Shown: positions 25,446 to 35,256, counted from the first letter of the stretch. The stretch: DNA of 64,000 bases from Lutibacter maritimus (GCF_900116115.1 NZ_FOZP01000006.1:245023-309022), one strand, 5' to 3'. Notes: a model not told the origin generated them from the letters alone. Made by a program: numbers and translations.

Positions 25446-25453
25446 TAACTTTG
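25446..25453 (+). promoter_or_regulatory. -7 box of the small Cys-motif gene
   Basis: TAACTTTG matches TAnnTTTG, 23 bp before the ATG at 25477. This supports the small gene having its own transcript. Confidence 0.5.
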
Positions 25454-25476
25454 TCTTTTAATTAATATTTACAATT

Positions 25477-25656
25477 ATGAGTCAAGTTAAAGCATGTTTA
25501 GTTTGTAAAACGCCATCAACAGAAATACCGGTTACAAAGTTTTACTATCAAGAAAGTGAATTTTACATTTGTCCGCAACATATGCCTGTTATCATCCATA
25601 ATCCACAACAATTAATTGGGTTATTAGAAGGCGCTGACAAATTTAAAGGCGTTTAA
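25477..25656 (+). CDS. Small protein with CxxC and CPxH motifs (59 aa)
   Basis: A 59-residue frame starting MSQVKACLVCKTPS and ending in FKGV, with CLVC near the N-terminus and CPQH near residue 34. This could form a single zinc site (C-C-C-H). It has a -7 box 23 bp upstream and a strong terminator 15 bp downstream, so it looks like a real monocistronic gene although short. I do not recognise the family. DNA, RNA or protein binding are all possible. Confidence 0.75.
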   Translation: MSQVKACLVCKTPSTEIPVTKFYYQESEFYICPQHMPVIIHNPQQLIGLLEGADKFKGV

Positions 25657-25671
25657 TTGAACTTTAAACAT

Positions 25672-25701
25672 AAAAAAACTCGCCAATTGGCGAGTTTTTT
25701 T
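25672..25701. terminator. Bidirectional terminator
   Basis: ACTCGCC and GGCGAGT around AATT, flanked by seven A and seven T. It lies between the small Cys-motif gene and the converging pruA gene and serves both. Confidence 0.9.
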
Positions 25702-25718
25702 ATTATTTTATACTGTTT

Positions 25719-27434
25719 TTATTTAAACTTACTTTTTAGGTCTTTTCCTAATTCTTTTAGTTTTTCAACAGCGCTTTCTACTTCTTTTTCTACAGTTTCA
25801 ATAGTGCTTTCTTGTAAAAACGGATATCTATAATCTGTTGGTGGCACAAATGTTTCTTTAATTGTACGGTTGCTTACCCAACGTAATAAATTCCAAACAG
25901 AACCAGCTTTATCATTTGTTCCAGATCCACGAGCACCACCAAATGGCTGTTGCCCAACTACGGCTCCGGTTGGTTTGTCATTTATATAAAAGTTTCCTGC
26001 AGCATTTTCTAATTTGTTAGTTGCAATATCAATAATATATCTGTCGCCACTAAAAATAGCACCTGTTAAAGCATATTCTCCAGTTTTGTCCACTAAATCT
26101 AAAGTTTCTAACCATTTTTCATCTTCATATACATAAATTGTAATTATTGGCCCAAACAATTCAGTACACATAGTTTCGTACATTGGATTTGTTGTAACAA
26201 TAACCGTTGGTTCTATAAAATAACCTACAGCATCATCATAACCTCCGCCTACAATAATTTCAGCATCAGTAGCTTTTTTAGCTTGCTCTAAATAGCCTGA
26301 TAATTTTTTAAATGCTCTCTTATCAATTACGGCATTAATAAAGTTTGAAGTATCTTCAGGCGAACCCATTTTAAATGAATTAACATCTTTTATAACCGCT
26401 TCTTTAATTGCTGGCCATAAGCTTTTTGGCATATAAGCACGTGAAGCAGCTGAGCATTTTTGCCCTTGATATTCAAAAGCACCTCTTGATATTGCTGTTG
26501 CTACTTCTTGAGGGTTTGATGATGCATGTGCCCAAATAAAATCTTTACCACCAGTTTCACCAACAATTCTTGGATAGGTTTTATAGGTATTCATATTTTT
26601 ACCTATTGTTTCCCAAAAACTATTAAATACTGGTGTAGATCCTGTAAAGTGAACACCAGAAAAATCTGAACTATTTAAAAGCACATCTGTAATCATTGCT
26701 GAATTACCTGTAACCATATTTATTACGCCGTCTGGTAATCCTGCAGCTTTAAATAACTCCATAATTACTTGTGCAGAATATACTTGTGAGCTAGCTGGTT
26801 TCCAAATAACAACATTACCCATTAACGCAGGTGCAGCAGGTAAATTACCAGCAATTGCTGTAAAGTTAAATGGTGTAATGGCATATACAAAACCTTCTAA
26901 AGGACGGTACTCCATACGGTTCCAAATTCCTGGAGATGATTGTGGTTGATTGCTATAAATTTCTGTCATAAACTCTACGTTAAAACGTAAAAAGTCAATT
27001 AATTCACAAGCCGAATCAATTTCTGCTTGAAATACATTTTTAGATTGTGCAATCATAGTAGCAGCATTCATTTTATAACGGAATGGTCCTGCTAATAATT
27101 CTGCTGCTTTTAAAAATATTGCAGCGCGGTGTTCCCAACTTGTTGCTGCCCATTTTACTCTTGCTTCAGCAGCTTTTTTTACTGCTAACTCAATATGTTC
27201 TTTATCTGCAGTATGGTATTTACCAACACAATGTTTATGGTCATGAGGAGGATGAATATCAACAGTATTGCCAGTTCTATATTCTTTTCCACCAATATAA
27301 AAAGGGATGTCAACCTGTTGGTTAAACATTTTTTTATACGTTTCAATTAAAGCCTTACGTTCCGCACTTCCCGGAGCATAAGATTTTACTGGTTCGTTTA
27401 CCGCTTTTGGTACATTATAAAATCCTGAAGCCAT
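25719..27434 (-). CDS. pruA: L-glutamate gamma-semialdehyde dehydrogenase (P5C dehydrogenase)
   Basis: A 571-residue aldehyde dehydrogenase of the eukaryote-like P5CDH group. It has the NAD-binding region ITPFNFTAIAGNLPAAPAL, catalytic Glu in GETGGKDF and nucleophile Cys in YQGQKCSAASR. It oxidises glutamate semialdehyde to glutamate in proline catabolism. The last ~30 residues (from about 540) are a Lys/Glu-rich helix, longer than usual for the family. A TAACTTTG -7 box lies at 27475-27482 on the minus strand. The proline dehydrogenase gene is not in the window. Confidence 0.95.
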   Translation of the reverse strand: MASGFYNVPKAVNEPVKSYAPGSAERKALIETYKKMFNQQVDIPFYIGGKEYRTGNTVDIHPPHDHKHCVGKYHTADKEHIELAVKKAAEARVKWAATSWEHRAAIFLKAAELLAGPFRYKMNAATMIAQSKNVFQAEIDSACELIDFLRFNVEFMTEIYSNQPQSSPGIWNRMEYRPLEGFVYAITPFNFTAIAGNLPAAPALMGNVVIWKPASSQVYSAQVIMELFKAAGLPDGVINMVTGNSAMITDVLLNSSDFSGVHFTGSTPVFNSFWETIGKNMNTYKTYPRIVGETGGKDFIWAHASSNPQEVATAISRGAFEYQGQKCSAASRAYMPKSLWPAIKEAVIKDVNSFKMGSPEDTSNFINAVIDKRAFKKLSGYLEQAKKATDAEIIVGGGYDDAVGYFIEPTVIVTTNPMYETMCTELFGPIITIYVYEDEKWLETLDLVDKTGEYALTGAIFSGDRYIIDIATNKLENAAGNFYINDKPTGAVVGQQPFGGARGSGTNDKAGSVWNLLRWVSNRTIKETFVPPTDYRYPFLQESTIETVEKEVESAVEKLKELGKDLKSKFK

Positions 27435-27541
27435 GGTATTATTTTTTTAGTTTTTTTTGATTTAAATTTGTCTACAAAGTTACAAAAAGTGATTTACTTT
27501 TATTGTTTCAAACTAATACTCAATATACTAATTTTAATAGC

Positions 27542-28243
27542 ATGTGTACCGTTACATTTCTACCAACAAGTAATCATAACTTTATTTTAACCTCCAATAG
27601 AGATGAACAAAGTACCCGAGAAACGTTTGCTCCTAAAAAATATGTTGAAGATGGTGTTGAAATTCTTATGCCAAAAGACAAAATTGCTGGCGGCACGTGG
27701 ATTGGTGTTAGTGCAACTAACAGATTGGTTTGTGTTTTAAATGGCGCATTTACAAAACATACCAGAAAAGTACCTTACAAAAAAAGCAGGGGTGTTATTG
27801 CTAAAGAAATTTTGAAAGCAACTAATTTTGAAACGGTGATTGCTGAAATGAACCTAAATAACATTGAACCTTTTACTATGGTAATTGCTGATTGGAACAC
27901 AAACAACTTACGTTTGTTTGAACTTATTTGGGACGCACAAACAAAACACTTTAACAAGTTAAAAATTGAACCGAAAATTTGGTCATCTGCAACTTTATAT
28001 GCCGATGATGCCAAAGAATTACGCAAACAATGGTTCAATAACTGGAAAGCTACCAACCAAATTTCAAAAGAAGCAATTTTAAACTTTCATCATTCAGAAA
28101 TTGGTAATAAAGAACAGTCTATTTTAATGAAACGCTCGTATGTTGAAACGGTAAGTATTACTTGCGTAGAAAAAAACAATACTACTGTTAAAATGGATTA
28201 TGAAGATGTTGTACATGGTAAATATTTTTCAGAAATATTTTAA
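27542..28243 (+). CDS. NRDE family protein (TANGO2-like)
   Basis: A 233-residue protein beginning MCTVTFLP with SNRDE at about residues 20-24, the family-defining NRDE motif. Cys2 would become N-terminal after Met removal, as expected for an Ntn-hydrolase-like fold. TANGO2-like proteins are linked to haem or lipid handling, but the bacterial role is unsettled. I chose the Met at 27542, not an upstream Met at 27503, because it puts the Cys at position 2. It overlaps the converging DUF3667 gene by 4 bp. Confidence 0.88.
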   Translation: MCTVTFLPTSNHNFILTSNRDEQSTRETFAPKKYVEDGVEILMPKDKIAGGTWIGVSATNRLVCVLNGAFTKHTRKVPYKKSRGVIAKEILKATNFETVIAEMNLNNIEPFTMVIADWNTNNLRLFELIWDAQTKHFNKLKIEPKIWSSATLYADDAKELRKQWFNNWKATNQISKEAILNFHHSEIGNKEQSILMKRSYVETVSITCVEKNNTTVKMDYEDVVHGKYFSEIF

Positions 28244-29412
28244 CCAACAATAAAAGACAGTACCGCTACAATTAAAAGTCCGAATGACGCTAAAAGCATA
28301 TAAAAACCATTTAAAATAATAAATTTTAACACGGTTTTTAATCTGCTTTGTTTATAAAAATAGCGCAATGCTTTATATAAATAAAATGCAAATAATGGCA
28401 TAAATACCAATAAAACACCATCGGTTTTAGTAAACAAATTTATGATGTAAAATATAGATAATAATAAAAAGAAAACTGTTTGCACATGAAAAACAAACAC
28501 TAAATGCTCAATATAAGTGTAGTTTCTTCTAAAATAAATTAAACTTAAAAATAGCGTAAAGAATGGTAAAAAAACAAATAGTGATATTGAAATATACGAT
28601 GTTAATACTTTTAAAAATTCCTTTCCACCTTCATTTTTAAATTTTTCGTAATTTTTATTAGATTTAACGGTTTGTTGATAATACACTTTATTCCAAAAAG
28701 TATTTTCGTAGCCCAAACTATCTAAAGCACTTGAAACAGGATATGTTGGATGAGCCTTATAATAATGATAAAAATCTTTTACCTTATTAACAATTCCAAT
28801 GCTTTTATTAGGCGTTTTATGTATTGCGTATTGATAGTTTTCATCTAATTTACTTGTATCGTTTCTTTTTGCAATAGCCAACGCCGTTTCTAGGTCTGTA
28901 ATAATTTCTGTTTTTGTAGAATCTTTAGGGTTTACATTTACAAGTTCATCTTTTAAATTTGTTAAAACCGAATCGAGTTGTTTTTTTTCACTTTGCGATA
29001 AAGAGTCAATGGTTGTTTTTGCCTTAGCCATTGGACTTTCATTTGTACTTTCATTTGTACTTTCAATACTAAATTTATTTGAAATTCCAATAATTAAAAA
29101 GAAAATGATAGAAACATTTAAATACAATTGAAAAGGGTTTACAAATCTGGCGCGTTTACCTTCAATATATTGCTTTGATACTTTTCCGGGTTTTGTTAAC
29201 AGCGGAATAAACGTTGACCAAAACCTAGAGTCATAGGAAAAAAACCCGGCAAAAAGGCTGTTTATAAAATTGTGAAATGTAAGTTTTTTGGTCGTGTTTT
29301 TTTGCCCACAATACGAGCAAAAATTCTCCTTGCCAGTTAATGGTTGTCCACAGTTTAAACATTCTAAACCTTTACACTGATTAGAAGTATATTTTATTAA
29401 ACTAAATTTCAT
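28240..29412 (-). CDS. DUF3667 family membrane protein
   Basis: A 390-residue protein with an N-terminal zinc ribbon (CLNCGQPL and CSYCGQK, residues about 19-39), then the DUF3667 signature (FFSYDSRFWSTFIPLLTKPGK and YIEGKRARFVNPFQLYL), an extracytoplasmic Ser/Thr/Lys-rich loop and four or five C-terminal helices. Function unknown. It lies 4 bp after the ApaG gene on the same strand and shares a 4-bp end overlap with the NRDE gene. Confidence 0.87.
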   Translation of the reverse strand: MKFSLIKYTSNQCKGLECLNCGQPLTGKENFCSYCGQKNTTKKLTFHNFINSLFAGFFSYDSRFWSTFIPLLTKPGKVSKQYIEGKRARFVNPFQLYLNVSIIFFLIIGISNKFSIESTNESTNESPMAKAKTTIDSLSQSEKKQLDSVLTNLKDELVNVNPKDSTKTEIITDLETALAIAKRNDTSKLDENYQYAIHKTPNKSIGIVNKVKDFYHYYKAHPTYPVSSALDSLGYENTFWNKVYYQQTVKSNKNYEKFKNEGGKEFLKVLTSYISISLFVFLPFFTLFLSLIYFRRNYTYIEHLVFVFHVQTVFFLLLSIFYIINLFTKTDGVLLVFMPLFAFYLYKALRYFYKQSRLKTVLKFIILNGFYMLLASFGLLIVAVLSFIVG

Positions 29413-29416
29413 TTTT

Positions 29417-29803
29417 TTAATTACTAATATTAGGAACCATTAACTGAAATGTAGGTATGTACACTTTAAATATTTTAGAAGTAGTAAAATTAATCATTTT
29501 GTAATACCCATGCATCGCTCCAATTGGAGATGATAAAAAACAATTAGACCCATAGGTATGTATTTGTGCTGGTTTTAAAACTGGTTTTTGACCAATAACA
29601 CCAGATCCTTCTACAATTTCTGTATGGTTTAATGAGTCAAAAATTTTCCAATGGCGTTCTAACAGTTGCACGGTATCATTGCTCTGGTTTTCAATAGTAA
29701 CTTGATAACTAAAACCATAATATAACTTGTAATTTCGATAGCTTGTGCCTTCAAAATTAGAAATTACAGATATTTTAATTCCATTGGTTACTTGTTGTAC
29801 CAT
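29417..29803 (-). CDS. apaG: ApaG domain protein
   Basis: A 128-residue immunoglobulin-like beta-sandwich matching ApaG. NQSNDTVQLLERHWKIFDS, GSGVIGQKPVLKPAQ and the C-terminal MHGYYKM are typical. The family is linked to divalent cation resistance in enterobacteria, but its biochemistry is unresolved. It is followed directly by the DUF3667 gene. Confidence 0.92.
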   Translation of the reverse strand: MVQQVTNGIKISVISNFEGTSYRNYKLYYGFSYQVTIENQSNDTVQLLERHWKIFDSLNHTEIVEGSGVIGQKPVLKPAQIHTYGSNCFLSSPIGAMHGYYKMINFTTSKIFKVYIPTFQLMVPNISN

Positions 29804-29864
29804 AGTAACTTAATTTGATTTTTTTATTAGTTCTTCAAATATAAGAAATTTTTGAAAGTAAAAC

Positions 29865-31109
29865 CTAATTGTTTATTTTTTCGGAATTTCCATAACCTAC
29901 ACCAATTACTTGTGTATATCTGTTTCCAAAACCTTTATAGTAAATTAAAACAGTATAATCGTTTTCAGTTTCATAAAACGAACCATCAATGTCGTGGTTA
30001 CTAATTTGCCCATTGCTATTTTTTGTAACGTATTGATAATTATAAAAACCTTGCTTTAATAAAATAGCACCTTCATACAAACCTGTTGATGGGTTGTAAT
30101 TTAATTTGTTTAATTCATTTAATTGCCAACTATTATAATTACCGCTAACGTATACATCTTTACCCGTTAAGTTTTCTAATGTACTTAATGAAAAATGCAC
30201 CCAACTATAATCTGCATCTGTGTTAGGGTTATCACTTGTTAAATTTCTAACAACAAAATTTCCGTTAGCATCTGGATGTAATGTATAAGGCTTGTCTATT
30301 CTTTCTTCATTGGTAAATAAATATGTATGATATAAATTAGTACCCAACTCTACTTTTGCAATATTTAAGCTAGAGTTTCTTATAGATTTAGAATCAAAGA
30401 ATAAAAATTCATTGCCGCCAAAAAAACTGGTTTCTTTATTGTATTTATACAACAATTGTGTGCCTCTAAAAAACTGAGGCTTTAGTCCGCTAATAGCTGT
30501 TTGCCAATTATTATTTTGAAGAATTATTGGGTAAATTTCTTCGTTAGGATTGTTAATTCTAAAATTTGGATTATTAATGGTGAATTCTACAGCTTGTTGT
30601 GTATTTATATTTGAAATATCTCTACTTCTATAAATTGCCACCCCAACGGTAACTTTTGGTTCGTATACCACAAAAGAGCGTTTAAAAACAACCTGTTGGT
30701 CTTCATTTAAAATAGAAATAATATAATTTCCTGAAATTTTAAGAGCGGTATTTTCATTAGGTATGGTTAAGGTATAATTGGTAAAAGGCTGTAGGGTATT
30801 AAATGAATTTTCGTAATCTCTAATTCTATCTTCAGCATAACCATTTATAAATTCAGATTCAGATAAGTTTGAAACACTCCAATCTATATCGCAATGCGCT
30901 ATTTTATAGGTATATGTATGTTCATCAGCATTTAAATCATCAAAAGATAATTGAATTTTATCGCCAAGTTTTATAATGGGTGCAAATGAATTTGTTGCAA
31001 TTGGTTTTAACTGTATGGTTTTAATATGATTTGGCTGAGAAAAATCTATTTGACAGTAAGCAACATTAAATAAAAATGCCAAAACCAAAAAAAGTAATGT
31101 GTTTTTCAA
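29865..31109 (-). CDS. DUF5103 / type IX secretion plug-type protein
   Basis: A 414-residue protein with a signal peptide (ends NVAYCQ) and a beta-rich body matching DUF5103. The flavobacterial Plug protein, which seals the periplasmic face of the SprA translocon when no substrate is loaded, belongs to this family. Tandem Ig-like segments are visible, for example YTYKIAHCDIDW near the N-terminus and ASTGLYEGA-like turns in an E-set region near residues 310-370. A T9SS cargo at the right end of the window supports the context. Confidence 0.82.
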   Translation of the reverse strand: MKNTLLFLVLAFLFNVAYCQIDFSQPNHIKTIQLKPIATNSFAPIIKLGDKIQLSFDDLNADEHTYTYKIAHCDIDWSVSNLSESEFINGYAEDRIRDYENSFNTLQPFTNYTLTIPNENTALKISGNYIISILNEDQQVVFKRSFVVYEPKVTVGVAIYRSRDISNINTQQAVEFTINNPNFRINNPNEEIYPIILQNNNWQTAISGLKPQFFRGTQLLYKYNKETSFFGGNEFLFFDSKSIRNSSLNIAKVELGTNLYHTYLFTNEERIDKPYTLHPDANGNFVVRNLTSDNPNTDADYSWVHFSLSTLENLTGKDVYVSGNYNSWQLNELNKLNYNPSTGLYEGAILLKQGFYNYQYVTKNSNGQISNHDIDGSFYETENDYTVLIYYKGFGNRYTQVIGVGYGNSEKINN

Positions 31110-31231
31110 AATAAATTAAATTAGGTTGTAAATTTAAAATCAATATGTATACCAAAAATCTAACGGTAAATATAATAAAACCGATTTTGATTATTAATGA
31201 TTATAACCTTTGCGTAAAAAATTGTCTGAAA

Positions 31232-31265
31232 AACACAGAAACTACATTATAAATTATTATTTTTG
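31232..31265 (+). promoter_or_regulatory. Predicted nqr operon promoter
   Basis: TATTTTTG (31258-31265) fits TAnnTTTG. A TTG at 31232-31234 is 23 bp upstream, slightly longer than the usual spacer. The nqrA start is 36 bp downstream. Confidence 0.55.
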
Positions 31266-31301
31266 CACCGTTTTTTAGATACTATTAAATATACTTAAAA
31301 T

Positions 31302-32651
31302 ATGTCACAAGACATTCGAATTAAAAAAGGGCTAGATATAAAGCTAAAAGGTGAAGCTGAGAAGGTTACCGAACAAGCTTTAGCATCAAATATGTATACC
31401 ATAAAGCCAGAAGACTTTCACAGTATTATCCCAAAATTATCAATTAAAATTGGTGCTAAAGTAAAAGCTGGAGAAGCAGTTTTTTACAACAAAGCTAATG
31501 AAAATATGAAATTTCCTTCACCCGTTAGCGGAGAAGTGGTTGATATTATACGTGGTGAAAAAAGAAAAATTTTAGCAATTAAAATAAGTGCTGATAAAGA
31601 TCAACAATTTGTAGATTTTGGAAAAAAAGATCCAAAAGCTATGAAAGCTGATGAAATAAAAAGTCATTTATTAGCAGCAGGTTGTTGGCCTTTTATAAAA
31701 CAACGACCTTATGATGTTATTGCAAAACCTTCTAACACTCCTAAAGCAATTTTTATTTCTGGTTACGCTAGTGCTCCATTAGCTGCAGATTATAACTATG
31801 TTTTAGCAGGAAAAGAAAAAGAATTACAAGCTGCTGTTACTGCATTAAGCAAGTTAACATCCGGTAGTGTTCACGTTTCTGTTGGAAAAAATGACAATTC
31901 ACCATTAGCTGGTTTAGACAATATTTCATTGCATAAAGTTTCAGGACCGCATCCATCAGGAAATGTTGGAACACAAATTGCAAAAATTGATCCTGTAAAT
32001 AAAAGTGAAGTTGTTTGGACAATCAACCCACAAGATTTAGTAATTATTGGTGAATTATTACTAACAGGAATGTTTAATGCTGAAAGAATTATTGCTTTAG
32101 CAGGTTCATCAGTTGCTACACCAAAATACTATACAACTAAAATAGGCGCTACAATTGCTTCTTTAGTTGATGGAAAATTACAAGGTGATAATAACAGAAT
32201 AATTAGCGGAAATGTTCTAACTGGTACTGCAAAAAGTTTAAAAGGAAGTTTGGGTTATTATGATAATATGGTAACTGTAATTCCTGAAGGAAATGATTAT
32301 GAAATGTTTGGCTGGAATTTACCAGTTTTCAATAAAATTTCAACTTCAAGAGCCTTAACTTTTTCATGGTTATTCCCAAATAAAAAATACGATTTAAATA
32401 CCAATACTAACGGAGAACACAGAGCATTTGTTGTAACTGGTAATTACGAAGAAGTGTTTCCTTTAGATATTTATCCAATGCAGCTATTAAAAGCTTGTAA
32501 GTATAAAGATTTAGATGAAATGGAACAATTAGGTATGTATGAAGTTGCTCCAGAAGATTTTGCCTTAACTGAATTTGTGTGTGTTTCTAAACAACCACAT
32601 CAAGAAATTATTAGAAAAGGTTTAGACTTAATGTTAAAAGAAATAGGATAA
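31302..32651 (+). CDS. nqrA: Na+-translocating NADH:quinone reductase subunit A
   Basis: A 449-residue soluble cytoplasmic subunit of Na+-NQR with the N-terminal RIKKGLDIKLKGEAE typical of NqrA and a biotinyl/lipoyl-like sandwich (FPSPVSGEVVDIIRGEKR). It has no known cofactor and contributes to quinone interaction. First gene of the six-gene nqrABCDEF operon, followed by nqrB after 4 bp. Confidence 0.97.
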   Translation: MSQDIRIKKGLDIKLKGEAEKVTEQALASNMYTIKPEDFHSIIPKLSIKIGAKVKAGEAVFYNKANENMKFPSPVSGEVVDIIRGEKRKILAIKISADKDQQFVDFGKKDPKAMKADEIKSHLLAAGCWPFIKQRPYDVIAKPSNTPKAIFISGYASAPLAADYNYVLAGKEKELQAAVTALSKLTSGSVHVSVGKNDNSPLAGLDNISLHKVSGPHPSGNVGTQIAKIDPVNKSEVVWTINPQDLVIIGELLLTGMFNAERIIALAGSSVATPKYYTTKIGATIASLVDGKLQGDNNRIISGNVLTGTAKSLKGSLGYYDNMVTVIPEGNDYEMFGWNLPVFNKISTSRALTFSWLFPNKKYDLNTNTNGEHRAFVVTGNYEEVFPLDIYPMQLLKACKYKDLDEMEQLGMYEVAPEDFALTEFVCVSKQPHQEIIRKGLDLMLKEIG

Positions 32652-32655
32652 GATT

Positions 32656-33855
32656 ATGGGATTAAAAGAAAATTTACATAATATAAAAGAAAAGGGTAAA
32701 GGTAAAAAGTGGTTACCTGCTTATAGTGCTTTACATACTTTTTTATATACTCCAAACGAAACTACACACTCTGGCGGTCACGTAAGAGCTGCTGATGACT
32801 TAAAAAGAACCATGACAATGGTTGTTTTAGCACTAATACCGTGTTTAATTTTTGGAATGTTCAATACTGGATTTCAACACTTTAAAGCTTTTGGAGCACC
32901 TGTTGAATTTTTATCAATGGATGCTTTTTGGTTTGGCTTTTTAAAAATACTTCCGCTAATTATTGTTTCATACGTTGTTGGTTTAGGTGTTGAAGTGCTT
33001 TTTGCAGTTATAAAAGGACACGAAGTTGAAGAAGGTTACTTTGTAACAGGTATGCTAGTTCCATTAATTGTACCGGTAGATATTCCATTATGGATGTTAG
33101 CAGTAGCTGTTATTTTTGGAGTAGTTATTGGAAAAGAAGTTTTTGGTGGTACAGGAATGAATATTTTAAATCCGGCTTTAGTAATCCGTGCATTTTTATT
33201 CTTTGCGTATCCAACTTGGATGAGTGGTGATAAAGTATGGGTAGAAGGAGCAACTGAAAGAGCAAAAGAAATTGCTGCAGGTGCTAACTTAGATGCCATT
33301 TCTGGAGAAACCATTTTAGGAAGCTTAGCGCAAGGAAAAGAATTTGCTTACACAGTATCCGATATGTTCTTTGGATACATACCTGGTTCTGTTGGAGAAA
33401 CATCTACGTTCCTTATTCTTTTGGCAGGTATATTTTTAGTAGCTACCAAAATTGGAAGTTGGAGAATTATGTTATCTTCAGTAGTAGGAGCCTTAGTAAT
33501 GGGACTTATTTTTAACGGTGTTGTAAACGCTGGTTGGATAGCTGAAGGAAGCAAATTTTATAGCTTAATGAGTACTGAGTTTTGGCATCATTTACTAATA
33601 GGAGGTTTTGCCTTTGGTGTAGTATTTATGGCAACTGATCCAGTCACTGCATCACAAACTAACAAAGGAAAATGGATTTATGGATTTTTAATTGGATTTA
33701 TTTCAATTTTAATACGTGTGTTCAATCCAGCATATCCAGAAGGTGTAATGTTAGCAATATTATTAATGAACGTATTTGCACCAACTATTGACCATTACGT
33801 GGTTCAAGGTAACGTTAAAAGAAGATTAAAACGTTTAAAAGTAAAAACAGCATAA
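32656..33855 (+). CDS. nqrB: Na+-translocating NADH:quinone reductase subunit B
   Basis: A 399-residue membrane subunit with about ten helices that carries a covalent FMN and helps form the Na+ path. The expected FMN-threonine motif is at residues 213-219, DAISGET, with Thr219 as the likely attachment site. The usual small residue (Ala) before the Thr is Glu here. The rest of the fold (NPALVIRAFLFF, FATDPVTASQTNKGKW-like loop, NVFAPTIDHYV) is intact. nqrC starts 3 bp later. Confidence 0.97.
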   Translation: MGLKENLHNIKEKGKGKKWLPAYSALHTFLYTPNETTHSGGHVRAADDLKRTMTMVVLALIPCLIFGMFNTGFQHFKAFGAPVEFLSMDAFWFGFLKILPLIIVSYVVGLGVEVLFAVIKGHEVEEGYFVTGMLVPLIVPVDIPLWMLAVAVIFGVVIGKEVFGGTGMNILNPALVIRAFLFFAYPTWMSGDKVWVEGATERAKEIAAGANLDAISGETILGSLAQGKEFAYTVSDMFFGYIPGSVGETSTFLILLAGIFLVATKIGSWRIMLSSVVGALVMGLIFNGVVNAGWIAEGSKFYSLMSTEFWHHLLIGGFAFGVVFMATDPVTASQTNKGKWIYGFLIGFISILIRVFNPAYPEGVMLAILLMNVFAPTIDHYVVQGNVKRRLKRLKVKTA

Positions 33856-33858
33856 CAA

Positions 33859-34608
33859 ATGGCAATTAATACAGATAAAAACTCATATACAGTACTATTC
33901 GCAACAGCTATGGTACTTATAGTTGGAGCTTTACTAGCTTTTGTGTCCTCTAATTTCAAAGAGCAAATTACTGAAAACAAGCGTATTGAAAAACAACAAA
34001 ACATATTATATGCTTTAGGTGTTAACGAAAATGATGAAACAAGTGTTGAATTTGTTTCAAAATCAATTGTTGGAGAGGAATTTAAAAAATATATTACAAA
34101 ACAATATGTTATTACAGGTACCAACGCTGTTGAAAATCCAAATGCATATTTAATAGATATTAAAAAAGAAGAAGCTGCAGCTAAAAATCCTTCATACGAA
34201 AGAAAACTTCCTTTATTTGTTGGAGAAAAAGATAATGCAACTTTTTATATTATTCCTGTTAGAGGTAAAGGATTATGGGATGCCATTTGGGGATATGTTT
34301 CTTTAGATGAAAACTTAGTTGTTCAAGGTGTATTTTTTGATCACGCTGGAGAAACACCAGGATTAGGTTCAAATATAAAAGAACGCTTTTTTATGGATGA
34401 TTTTAAAGGTGAGCACATTTTAGATGGTAATAATACGTTTAAAGGTATTGAAGTTGCTAAAGGAAATGCTGACCCTAAAAACAACGATAAAACTGACAAC
34501 GAAGTAGATGCTATAGCAGGTGCAACTATTACAGGGAACGGTTTAGCAGCAATGCTTAAAAAGGATTTACAGCTATACTTACCTTATTTAAAAACATTAA
34601 AAAAATAA
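33859..34608 (+). CDS. nqrC: Na+-translocating NADH:quinone reductase subunit C
   Basis: A 249-residue subunit with one N-terminal helix and a periplasmic FMN domain. The flavinylation site DAIAGAT (217-223) is attached through Thr223 by ApbE. Other family features are GKGLWDAIWGY and HAGETPGLGSNI. It passes electrons between the flavins of NqrF/NqrB and the riboflavin site. nqrD follows after 3 bp. Confidence 0.97.
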   Translation: MAINTDKNSYTVLFATAMVLIVGALLAFVSSNFKEQITENKRIEKQQNILYALGVNENDETSVEFVSKSIVGEEFKKYITKQYVITGTNAVENPNAYLIDIKKEEAAAKNPSYERKLPLFVGEKDNATFYIIPVRGKGLWDAIWGYVSLDENLVVQGVFFDHAGETPGLGSNIKERFFMDDFKGEHILDGNNTFKGIEVAKGNADPKNNDKTDNEVDAIAGATITGNGLAAMLKKDLQLYLPYLKTLKK

Positions 34609-34611
34609 TTT

Positions 34612-35256
34612 ATGGGACTTTTATCAAAAAAAGACGCAAAATTAATTACAGACCCATTAGCAGATAATAACCCAATTACCATACAAGTACTTGGTATTTG
34701 TTCTGCGTTAGCTATTACTGCAGACCTAAAAGCTTCCATAGTAATGGCAATAGCCGTACTATTTGTTTTAGCTATTGGAAACGTAGTAATTTCATTACTA
34801 CGAAATATTATCCCTTCTAAAATTAGAATTATTGTTCAGTTAATTGTTGTAGCTGCATTGGTAATTATAGTAGACATTATTTTAAAAGCATTTGCTTATG
34901 AATTAAGTAAAACTTTATCCGTTTTCGTAGGGTTAATTATTACCAACTGTATTATCATGGGACGTTTTGAGGCGTTTGCTTTAGCGAATGGGCCTTGGAG
35001 ATCATTTTTAGATGGCATTGGAAACTCATTAGGTTACGGAGTAATTTTGGTGATTGTTGGTTTCTTTAGAGAATTATTAGGTTCAGGTACTTTACTTGGA
35101 ATTAAAGTTTTAGGTGATCCAATTGAAAAAACTGGCGTTTATGCTTATGGTTATGAAAATAACGGATTTATGTTGTTAGCGCCAATGGCATTAATAACAT
35201 TAGGAATTATTATTTGGGTACAACGTTCAAGAAATAAAGCATTAATAGAAAATTAA
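34612..35256 (+). CDS. nqrD: Na+-translocating NADH:quinone reductase subunit D
   Basis: A 214-residue membrane subunit with six helices, homologous to NqrE in inverted topology. The conserved Cys motifs that hold the shared iron centre are visible (LGICSALAIT and ITNCIIMGRFEAFA). Length and helix pattern are normal. A 49-bp gap before nqrE is the only long spacer in the operon. Confidence 0.96.
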   Translation: MGLLSKKDAKLITDPLADNNPITIQVLGICSALAITADLKASIVMAIAVLFVLAIGNVVISLLRNIIPSKIRIIVQLIVVAALVIIVDIILKAFAYELSKTLSVFVGLIITNCIIMGRFEAFALANGPWRSFLDGIGNSLGYGVILVIVGFFRELLGSGTLLGIKVLGDPIEKTGVYAYGYENNGFMLLAPMALITLGIIIWVQRSRNKALIEN

